A DNA stretch of 64,000 nucleotides from Mucilaginibacter sp. cycad4 (GTDB lineage: Bacteria; Bacteroidota; Bacteroidia; Sphingobacteriales; Sphingobacteriaceae): positions 3,596,001 through 3,660,000 of the forward strand of contig NZ_CP139559.1 in NCBI RefSeq assembly GCF_034263275.1. The letters are read 5' to 3'. How positions within the stretch are numbered: position 1 is the first letter of the stretch; each line of letters begins with the position of its first letter. Both the position numbers and the translations under genes were made by a program. Below, piece by piece: positions 8,501 to 15,107 of this stretch. The notes beneath the pieces were generated by a model. That model was not told the origin of the DNA, made no database searches, and worked only from the letters and a program-made list of their open reading frames with translations.

Positions 8501-8631
8501 AGATCAGTATGTCACTGTTAAACAACATGGTTGCTATCACCCATAACGGCAATCAAAAAGAACTAAGCGGACAATTAATTGCCCAGCTTAATGATTATGC
8601 CGAAAAGTTTAAAAGTATTCTCCAGCTCTAA
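5596..8631 (+). CDS. DUF2723 membrane protein (O-mannosyltransferase-like)
   Basis: 1011 residues from the ATG at 5596; a TTG eight codons upstream (5572) is also in frame, but MSYNKINNLLGW fits the family start better. The N-terminal half is a multi-span membrane domain with the family hallmark SVSFWDCGEFI (about residues 31-41) and a conserved HQPGYPLF. Roughly ten helices run to about residue 600, followed by a large soluble region. DUF2723 proteins resemble the eukaryotic TMEM260 protein O-mannosyltransferase and GT-C enzymes generally, so a role in envelope glycosylation is an inference. The gene is alone and ends in a strong terminator. Confidence 0.82.
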   Translation: MSYNKINNLLGWLCFTLASLTYILTLEPSVSFWDCGEFISCAYKLQVSHQPGYPLFAMIGKAFSLLSMGDRTKVAYFTNLGSALASGATIMFLFWTITALAKKLLTIKLTPVNTTQTLQIMGAGLTGALAFTFTDTFWFSAVETIVFAWASLCTAIVFWAILKWDAVADEPRADRWLVFIAYVIGLSIGIHLLNLLTIPALVMVYYFRRHKNINVKSGLLAFAVSILILAFVQFGIRGYTIGLAARFDLFFVNSLGLGFGSGVLFFFLLIIGLLIAGIRYSIRKQKHLLNISLLCIVFVYFGYSSFVYIPIRASAGTNLNNSHPSDAFTMYEYLNRTQYGETPLLKGPYFDDKITDVTDGTPLYRKGKSKYEVAYNKPNYVYDHTSILPRMWSTEENTTYAQDAQFYRDWLQLSDNATPAFSDNLRWMFSWQMYQMYWRYFMWNFVGRYNDDDMEGQTNMNGIGGNWTSGLFNNASNTPKSILNNVTYTPLYALPLVVGLLGMLYHFKKRKKDALIITLLFFFTGLAIVLYVNQPSVQPRERDYSYVGSFYAFAIWIGLGLIALIDIAPKKISPRFATIGAFVICMIVGPVLLASKEWKNHDRSTKMAAHDMAYNYLMSCPKNAILFDLGDNDTYSLWYDQEVENIRPDVRIVNLSLLSADWSVKQMQRKINQADALPITMNFDKYKLGTRDVIRYNDAKIPGYTDVKDIFDFITSDDKRTHVEYTNGTTENYLPTKNFKLAVNADDVMKNKVITPEQKGLLTDTIKWKFTPNYITKENLAMIDILAHNDWKRPICFTTSISPSSMIGLQPYLYQEGFAYRLLPFKTDSSLADQLSKTNSLVMYSNVMNRFKFGNFKTARYLDQQSTQVFYPQLVSTFSDLSAGLLKDGHQNLALNALHKYEEVMPDINPNFMTAQGKITMADTSYKLDYAKLGNKLIKSVNSYLTDKLDYNYHQLQKDTGRLSPRDVQISMSLLNNMVAITHNGNQKELSGQLIAQLNDYAEKFKSILQL

Positions 8632-8653
8632 ACAACCAACATATATATGCTAT

Positions 8654-8688
8654 GGGGCAGGCTATTTAATTTAGCCTGCCCCTTTTTT
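8654..8688 (+). terminator. Intrinsic terminator of DUF2723 gene
   Basis: Perfect 11-bp stem GGGGCAGGCTA (8654-8664) with TAGCCTGCCCC (8672-8682), a 7-nt loop, then six T. It also faces the convergent metallophosphoesterase stop at 8694. Confidence 0.92.
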
Positions 8689-8693
8689 ATACT

Positions 8694-9596
8694 TTAATAA
8701 TTCACATACTTTTCTTCAAAAGTACCATCGGCATACAGGTCGATCAAACCGTAGCCGGGAGCTGTTTCGCGGCGGTTACCCTCCCACCAGGCACCGGAAA
8801 CGGCGCCGTTGCACAGGTAAGTAACATTGTTATAAACCACCTTATCGCGCATGTGCAGGTGACCGCTTACACATAGCTTTACGTTAGGGTAGCGGTAAAA
8901 CAGGTTGATGATCTTAGCTGTATCGGTATGCATATCGCCGCCCAGCATTGTCCACTTATTTACAATATCGTCCTCTATCATCAGCAAAGCAGTCAAAATC
9001 GGTATGTGCGACATGACCATCACCGGCATATTGGCATCTGTAGCTTTCAGTTCATCACTAAGCCAGTTTAACTGTTCATCGCCCAGTTTGCCAATGTACC
9101 AGGTATTATCAATATCTAAATGCACACTGTCCAGCACAATGATCTTCCAGCCGTTTTTAACCATACTGTAATAAGGCTTTACAAGCTGCAATTTGTCAAG
9201 GGCGTACTTTTTTCCGTAGATGGCCTGGCCTTTATCGTCCTCGTACCACCAGATATCATGGTTACCCAGGCAATAATGAACAGGCAGGCTGCATTCATTT
9301 TTCATGATGTTTTGCACCAGCTTCCATTGATCATTGATGGTGCCGATGTTTTCCTTGTTCATATCAAAAACAATGTCGCCGCCATTTAATACCATATCAA
9401 CCTTTGGGGTTTGCTGCTGCAGGTGGTGGAGGCACCTGGTGAACCTGGCAGGGGCATCAAACTTATCCTTCAGGTGCACATCGGTAATATGGGCTATCCG
9501 CAATGATGGCTTTGCAGCCTGTGTTGTGTTGCCAAGTGCTAATGAAGGCGCCAGAAGCAGGCCGCCAATATTTTTTAATGCTGATCTTCTTTCCAT
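8694..9596 (-). CDS. Exported calcineurin-like metallophosphoesterase
   Basis: 300 residues. An N-terminal signal-like segment (about 1-27, ERRSALKNIGGLLLAPSLALG) with paired arginines resembles a Tat or Sec signal. The metal-binding motifs appear in order: ITDVH, NGGDIV, LGNHD, MSHIP and SGHLHM. This is the full dinuclear-metal set of calcineurin-like phosphatases, so activity is expected. The substrate cannot be told; nucleotide or phospholipid hydrolysis are possibilities. It is monocistronic. Confidence 0.9.
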   Translation of the reverse strand: MERRSALKNIGGLLLAPSLALGNTTQAAKPSLRIAHITDVHLKDKFDAPARFTRCLHHLQQQTPKVDMVLNGGDIVFDMNKENIGTINDQWKLVQNIMKNECSLPVHYCLGNHDIWWYEDDKGQAIYGKKYALDKLQLVKPYYSMVKNGWKIIVLDSVHLDIDNTWYIGKLGDEQLNWLSDELKATDANMPVMVMSHIPILTALLMIEDDIVNKWTMLGGDMHTDTAKIINLFYRYPNVKLCVSGHLHMRDKVVYNNVTYLCNGAVSGAWWEGNRRETAPGYGLIDLYADGTFEEKYVNY

Positions 9597-9720
9597 AATA
9601 TAAAAGCTGCCTCCCGTGTTCAGGCAATTTTGGGGTTAAAAATACATTTATAATGTTGGCGGGCCGCCGGAATTTCTGTTAAACTTTTATTAAGAAAATA
9701 ATGACCAGAACATCTATATA

Positions 9721-9753
9721 AAACAAAAAGCCTTCCGCGTTAGCAGAAGACTT
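9721..9753 (-). terminator. Intrinsic terminator downstream of lanB1
   Basis: An 11-bp stem (9728-9738 with 9743-9753, two wobble pairs), loop GTTA, followed on the minus strand by TTTTTGTTT. It closes the transcript of the LanB gene that stops at 9809, so nothing downstream belongs to that unit. Confidence 0.85.
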
Positions 9754-9808
9754 AATGAGATTTGTGTAGGGAAGGTTAAAATATTGTTTCGGGGCACTTA
9801 GCCATTAT

Positions 9809-12800
9809 TTATTGAAGATATGGCCTGCCTGCCATGTACTCATTTACAGCCCCGGCAATGTATTTGTTGTCGTAACCCGTTTCTTTGTTTTGTAAAACTG
9901 ATTTATAATAAAGCAGCAGAAAATCGTACACGCCCAGTTCGTGGACCCGTTGCCTGGTTTTAAACAAGCGGTTCATACTCATTTGAATAAGGCTGATGAC
10001 AAGCAGGTTCAAATCCTGCGGAACCGTACCGGATGAAATCAGTTCCGCAAGCAGTAAAGCTGCCGGCCTGTTGTTTAAGCTCCGGTACCTGAGCAGATCG
10101 TTGCCTGCAACCGCGGCGCCTTCGGCAAAAAGGCCTTCAATCTTGTTTCGGTAATGCCTGTATTTAAAAGTCAGTTGCTTTGAAAGCAGATTATCATAAT
10201 TAACTTCAGGATATGACGATGCTACAAGCAGCTCCATAAGCTCGTTTTTTTGTTCGATCTGAAAATCAAAATCATTCAATAGCCTGTCAATTGATAACAG
10301 CCCCCAAAGCCACCTCACCTCTTCAAAGTTGTCGGTCACATCCGCTCTTGATATGAGGCTGGCTATGGCAAGGCTGTCGTTAAAAAACAATTGTTCAACA
10401 AGCTCAATTGATGCTTCGCCATAGCGTTCCAGTTCGCGCTCGTAGGTATCAAACTGAACCTTCCAGATCTGCTTTGATTTAATTAAGGCCGAAAAGGAGC
10501 TGTTGATATTTTGAATTACCCTCCCCAATGCAAATACAGAAGCAAGGTGCACCCTGAAACGAATATGAGGCTCAGGATCGGCATAACGTACATAAAACCA
10601 TTGGTCAATCAGGTCTTCATGGTAAAGCTTCTTGCTTAGCTGTATTAGTTCATTGCCTATTACATGCTCCGCGGTTTTAACCCCGCAATATAGTTTTACA
10701 TATAACCATTCATCGCCCGGGAAAAACTGGCGTTTAGCGGCGTTTGTACTAAGCGGCCCCATACCGGTATATTTGCCGGCTATTTTTTCGCCCCGTTTTA
10801 AAACAGCAACAAACTGGTTACCAATAAACTTTTCATCCTTCTTTTTAAGCATGATGTTATTGCGTTCGCCAATGTATTCCTGTAAAATAATTTCACTCTT
10901 TTTTTTGCACGATGAAAGCCATGCCGCAACCTCAAGCCTGCTGTTGGTATGTACCACCAATTCACTCTCAATATCTGTAAAAACAAAAGCTCCGGGCAAA
11001 TCCCAGTATTTAACAAATCTTGTCCATGCTTCGTTGTAATCAACAGCCAGTTCTTTTAACAGCTGCTGTAAATCAGCATTGGTCATGTACCAGGTTTTCA
11101 AGGCTAATATTACACCTTCATAAACTACCCTTGGCGTTTTGGTTACCCCAAGTTCAGGTAATATATCAAGGTTAAACCCAAGCTGGTATTTTGAATCCTG
11201 GCATTGCAAATCGGCCAGGAACCGGTACACAGGTAAGGCCGTCATGCCGTAATTATATGCTGTATTTAAGCGGGGGATAATCCGTTTGCCCAGTTTGGCC
11301 GACCGCAGCACAACGTTATTCCCTTTAACAGATATAAGCAAATCTGTTAAATTAACTTCCTGGTCACCGGCGTTTACCGGCGTTTGAAACTGGTAATCCC
11401 GGTACGGTGCAGAGGTAAAACTCCCCAAACAGTCATCAGGCGTGTGTACAATTTCGGCAACTATCGCCGGCTCATAAATACGGGCTTCCGTTTCGGCTAT
11501 TTCATCAAGGATCTGGCCAAAATTTCTCTCGGCATTGGCCAAACGGCCAAACATGGCAGTACCGGCCGGCCACCCGCAATGTTCAAGATAAAGCAAGGGC
11601 TCATCATGGCCTGAAATACGGAACATTACTGAAAAACTTGGGGGCAATTCATCATCATAGGCCTTAATGCTGTCAAACTGCGACTTTTGCAAATGGATAA
11701 TTTCCTGCCCGGGATTATTAACAATTTGCCCGATAAGCCACTTCACGGCACTGGTATATTGCAGATCTTCCTTATCAGCCGCAAAGCCGGATGATTCTGT
11801 ATAAGAGTTTACAGCATAACCAATACCTTTTTCGGGATCAAGCGCATCTGTTAGCAAAACCTCCCGCTCATGATACCGGTTACGGAAGCGTTTTATAAAT
11901 GTTTCCAGATTTTTACTTTGGCGTCGGGGTGTGATCCGGTTAAGCAGATCAATGGCATCGAGCAATTTATCCGCATAAGCTTTATCAAGCGTAGCCGAAG
12001 CCCCCTGCCTAAAATAATCAACCTGCAGCAATGTCCCCTGTGAGGCATCACCTGGCAAATCTTTCAAAATCATAGCAACCTTATTATTTTTTGTAATTAC
12101 GTTATCGGTGCCGGTCAGCACCTGCTTAATGGTATTCAGTTTTGATAAATAGTTTTGTGCCTGCGCACTTTGATGTGCCAACCGGGTAAAAATGCCAATG
12201 GCCTGGTCAAGGTATTCTTCGCCCTCAATACAGGGTTCAAGCTCGCTCCACAAAACCTGGTTTTCAATCAATTGGTTCAAAAAAGCGGCGGCATCTTCCG
12301 TGTTTTTTCCAAGTGTTTGCGTTATAAATAAGCCAATCGAATTATATGTTCTGGTGTTTTCACAAAACCCGATAACCGCCTGCAGGTCATCAGATACCTT
12401 TACCGACGATGCTTTGTATTTACCACAGTTTGCAGTTTGACGGTCAATTTTACGGTAGACCCCGTTTAAGGTATACAGTGTTTTATTTGCCCTGTAACTT
12501 AACAATGCCCTCACGACACTATTATTTAAAATTTGGCGGTTCAAATTAACTGCTGCGGCAACGTTGAGCCTTACATGCCGGTAATCATCGCCAAGTTGTA
12601 AATCGGTCGTATCCCCCCAGGTAACAGGAGCGCAGCCTGCAAATAACCCCAACGGGTTGGTGCCGGTTGTGCTCCTGTTAATAAATTTGGCAAGGGTTAT
12701 TTCAAGCTTCTCCAGTTTTTTTGCATCCGTAATATCATCTATATGCAAAACCGCTTCATACAAATCTTTAGAAGCAAGCCAAAGCGCCTGCATAAACAAT

Positions 12801-12922
12801 CCATCCTTAGTAAATGCCCTAATGGTTTCCCTATCAATGGCTTCCGCACAATCAAATGCAGGAAACCTGAGCATTAGGCCTGATGAAAATTTATATTGCC
12901 CGGAAAGCTTTGCTGTTTTCAT
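9809..12922 (-). CDS. Lantibiotic dehydratase LanB, copy 1
   Basis: 1037 residues, the size of a complete class I LanB. The N-terminal glutamylation domain (Lant_dehydr_N, about 10-690) shows the conserved start-of-domain block NRSTTGTNPLGLFAGC (residues 82-97). The C-terminal elimination domain (SpaB_C, about 738-1035) shows EWLYVKLYCG, WFYVRYADPEPHIR (775-788) and DTYERELERYG (825-835). LanB enzymes use glutamyl-tRNA to activate Ser/Thr of a precursor peptide and then eliminate glutamate to leave dehydroalanine or dehydrobutyrine. The elimination half is present, which argues against a PEARL-type ligase. A small Ser/Thr-rich gene lies 64 bp upstream on the same strand and is the likely substrate. 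Confidence 0.9.
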   Translation of the reverse strand: MKTAKLSGQYKFSSGLMLRFPAFDCAEAIDRETIRAFTKDGLFMQALWLASKDLYEAVLHIDDITDAKKLEKLEITLAKFINRSTTGTNPLGLFAGCAPVTWGDTTDLQLGDDYRHVRLNVAAAVNLNRQILNNSVVRALLSYRANKTLYTLNGVYRKIDRQTANCGKYKASSVKVSDDLQAVIGFCENTRTYNSIGLFITQTLGKNTEDAAAFLNQLIENQVLWSELEPCIEGEEYLDQAIGIFTRLAHQSAQAQNYLSKLNTIKQVLTGTDNVITKNNKVAMILKDLPGDASQGTLLQVDYFRQGASATLDKAYADKLLDAIDLLNRITPRRQSKNLETFIKRFRNRYHEREVLLTDALDPEKGIGYAVNSYTESSGFAADKEDLQYTSAVKWLIGQIVNNPGQEIIHLQKSQFDSIKAYDDELPPSFSVMFRISGHDEPLLYLEHCGWPAGTAMFGRLANAERNFGQILDEIAETEARIYEPAIVAEIVHTPDDCLGSFTSAPYRDYQFQTPVNAGDQEVNLTDLLISVKGNNVVLRSAKLGKRIIPRLNTAYNYGMTALPVYRFLADLQCQDSKYQLGFNLDILPELGVTKTPRVVYEGVILALKTWYMTNADLQQLLKELAVDYNEAWTRFVKYWDLPGAFVFTDIESELVVHTNSRLEVAAWLSSCKKKSEIILQEYIGERNNIMLKKKDEKFIGNQFVAVLKRGEKIAGKYTGMGPLSTNAAKRQFFPGDEWLYVKLYCGVKTAEHVIGNELIQLSKKLYHEDLIDQWFYVRYADPEPHIRFRVHLASVFALGRVIQNINSSFSALIKSKQIWKVQFDTYERELERYGEASIELVEQLFFNDSLAIASLISRADVTDNFEEVRWLWGLLSIDRLLNDFDFQIEQKNELMELLVASSYPEVNYDNLLSKQLTFKYRHYRNKIEGLFAEGAAVAGNDLLRYRSLNNRPAALLLAELISSGTVPQDLNLLVISLIQMSMNRLFKTRQRVHELGVYDFLLLYYKSVLQNKETGYDNKYIAGAVNEYMAGRPYLQ

Positions 12923-12986
12923 TATAGTTGCCTTTTGATGGTTCTTATTATAAAACAGACATACCCAATGTGATCTAAGCCCGCCC

Positions 12987-13154
12987 TTAGAACCCTGTTG
13001 AACTTGAGGTTTTTTCTGTTGTGGTTCCTGTCATAGTCATATAGAAATCTACAGCGCCACCATTTTTTCCGATGTTATTTGTAAGTGCCCGGTTTAAAAT
13101 TTGCACTTGTTTAATTTGGATCTTTGGTAAAGATGCTTTGCCATAATTTTTCAT
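12987..13154 (-). CDS. Putative Cys-free RiPP precursor peptide
   Basis: A 55-residue frame from ATG (13154-13152) to TAA (12987-12989), immediately upstream of lanB1 in the same direction. The N-terminal half is a charged, leader-like helix (MKNYGKASLPKIQIKQVQIL). It is followed by GKNGGA, a possible double-glycine cleavage site around residue 33. The C-terminal 22 residues hold seven Thr and three Ser, including TGTTTEKTSSSTGF, and no Cys anywhere. This is the layout expected of a LanB substrate. The lack of Cys means no lanthionine ring could form within the peptide. Identification rests on position and composition; I do not recognise the family. Confidence 0.7.
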   Translation of the reverse strand: MKNYGKASLPKIQIKQVQILNRALTNNIGKNGGAVDFYMTMTGTTTEKTSSSTGF

Positions 13155-13299
13155 ACTTTTAAGCTTTTTAAATGGTGTGAATGATGATTTATCTGCCGTT
13201 ATAGGATAAATGTGGCTAAGCGGATGCAGGGGAGGAAAAAATTAGTACCAATGCGCCCTTGGGGACGACCAAACCCATTAAAAGCAGGACAAAAAATTT

Positions 13300-14382
13300 A
13301 TGACAACGAATGTAAAGCGGCCAAAATCCAGGATAAGGGTATTCTTTCAACACCTGCTTGGATGGCTTATTTATATATTATATGAAGAGGCCGTTGTCTA
13401 TTTTTCTAAAATTGATATAAGCACTGTTTTTGCTTTTATTGTAAATGCCATTATATTTTATAACACCTGGAAAATTTTAAGGGCCATAAGTAAAAAGATC
13501 ACTAATGTTTTTTTCCTGGCACCCGTTTTATTTGTAGTATCCACAGCTATCATTGTGATAACGGTATTGTTTAAGCTGGAAGTTGATGCGTTAATGTACC
13601 ATACATCATTCCAGGTTTCGGCCGACCCTGATAAAATCTCCAGCCTTATTATGCGCACAATATATTTTGGCGGAATGGGAGCTGCATTTGGTTTTGCAAG
13701 AGAACTGATACAACGGGAACGCGAAGTTGCTCAACACAGTATAGAAAAAGCTCAGATCCTCGAACAACAGCAAAAGCTTGAAAAGAAAGCACTTCAGGCC
13801 GAACTAAATGTAATCAAATCGCAGATCAACCCGCACTTTGTATTCAACACACTCGGCTTTTTATATGCCGAAACTTATAAAAAACTCCCCGAAGTTGGGC
13901 AGTCAATTATTACGCTTTCAAACATCATGCGGCATGCGTTAACCAAGAATGAAGACGGGTTTAGCAGCCTTGAAAGTGAACTTGCCTACATCAAAGATTT
14001 CATAAAAATTCATGAAAACCGGAGTAAAGCTTTTTTTATGAAGATAAGTATCGAAAGCGGTGTTATTCCGTATAAGGTAGTATCATTGGTTTTAATTACC
14101 CTTATCGAAAACATGTTTAAGCACGGCATTTTCAATCAGAGCACAAAGGAGGCTGCTTTGAGCATTACTGTTGAAAACGGGAAACTGCATTTTTATTCGC
14201 TTAATTATAAAAACAATAACAGCGTTAACAAAATACAGTCTAACGGGATAGGGTTAAATTATATTCGCGAAAGATTAACGGATGAGTATGGCCGGGAAGG
14301 ATATGAGCTATTGATCAATGAAACGCATAACAGCTATGAATGCAAACTTACCATGCCTTTAAAGTATCATGAAAGTAATTAA
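13300..14382 (+). CDS. LytS-like sensor histidine kinase
   Basis: 360 residues. Four N-terminal hydrophobic helices (about 15-35, 41-60, 69-90, 118-135) form a compact membrane sensor with almost no extracellular domain. A coiled coil (about 137-170) leads to the His_kinase domain, with the phosphoacceptor His179 in QINPHFVFNTL. The ATPase part has Asn271 in LITLIENMFKHG, then NGIGLNYIRERL. Proteins of this type phosphorylate a LytTR regulator. The stop overlaps the next gene by 14 bp. The pair sits between the two lanB genes on the opposite strand, so control of the locus is plausible. No extracytoplasmic sensor means the signal is probably membrane-borne. Confidence 0.9.
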   Translation: MTTNVKRPKSRIRVFFQHLLGWLIYILYEEAVVYFSKIDISTVFAFIVNAIIFYNTWKILRAISKKITNVFFLAPVLFVVSTAIIVITVLFKLEVDALMYHTSFQVSADPDKISSLIMRTIYFGGMGAAFGFARELIQREREVAQHSIEKAQILEQQQKLEKKALQAELNVIKSQINPHFVFNTLGFLYAETYKKLPEVGQSIITLSNIMRHALTKNEDGFSSLESELAYIKDFIKIHENRSKAFFMKISIESGVIPYKVVSLVLITLIENMFKHGIFNQSTKEAALSITVENGKLHFYSLNYKNNNSVNKIQSNGIGLNYIRERLTDEYGREGYELLINETHNSYECKLTMPLKYHESN

Positions 14383-15106
14383 CTGTATTATAGTTGAGGA
14401 TGAACCTTACGCCATTGATATTTTAAGCGATTTTATATCAAAGGTACCTTTCATTAACCTTACCGAAACATTTACAAATCCTATTGAGGCATTATTATAT
14501 TTAAAAGAATCGGCAACTGACCTCATTTTTCTTGATATAAATATGCCTGAGCTTTCGGGTATCGACCTGATTAAAATGCTGCCCAAAAGTACGGAGATCA
14601 TCATAACATCGGCCTTTAGTGAATTTGCACTGGCAGGGTTTGAAAACAATGTGCTCGACTACCTGCTTAAACCATTTGCCTTCGACAGGTTTTTACAGGC
14701 TTCACAAAAAGCCCTTGATAAACTAATACTGCTTTCATTTAATAAGCCAGCCCCTGTAATTGACCTGCAGCCAAAGCCCGACTCATTTTACCTGAAAACC
14801 GATCACGGTAAAATTGTGCGCATCAACTTTGAGGATATCATTTATATAGAAGGGCTTAAAAATTACTGTTCGGTTTTTACCGAAAATGAACGGCATATCT
14901 CGCTGGTAAGCATGAAAACGTTGGTTGATACCCTGCCCCAGGAAAATTTTGCACGGACCCATAAATCATACATTATCGCTTTAAAACGCATTAAGGCCAT
15001 TGACGGCAACATGGTGATCTTTGATAAGATTAAAGAAAAGATCCCGATAGGGGTTACTTACCGCGACAGTTTTTTTGCACTGCTCAATAATAAGATGTTC
15101 AAGTAA
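14369..15106 (+). CDS. LytTR family response regulator
   Basis: 245 residues. Receiver domain about 1-120, with acidic Glu10/Asp11, phosphoacceptor Asp56 in LIFLDINMPELSG and a conserved Lys near residue 102 (LLKPF). The LytTR DNA-binding domain covers about 140-243 (DIIYIEGLKNYCSVF, FARTHKSYIIAL). Such regulators bind direct repeats upstream of target promoters. It starts inside the kinase gene and ends one base before the tail of lanB2. Targets are unproven. Confidence 0.92.
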   Translation: MKVINCIIVEDEPYAIDILSDFISKVPFINLTETFTNPIEALLYLKESATDLIFLDINMPELSGIDLIKMLPKSTEIIITSAFSEFALAGFENNVLDYLLKPFAFDRFLQASQKALDKLILLSFNKPAPVIDLQPKPDSFYLKTDHGKIVRINFEDIIYIEGLKNYCSVFTENERHISLVSMKTLVDTLPQENFARTHKSYIIALKRIKAIDGNMVIFDKIKEKIPIGVTYRDSFFALLNNKMFK

Positions 15107-15107
15107 T

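Noticed and set aside
9809..12922. LanB copy 1 as a PEARL (peptide aminoacyl-tRNA ligase)
   Set aside because: The SpaB_C elimination domain with the DP..HIR and ERYG blocks is present; PEARLs lack a working elimination domain.
13161..13299. Second precursor peptide between the small gene and the kinase
   Set aside because: No start-to-stop frame of useful length on either strand.
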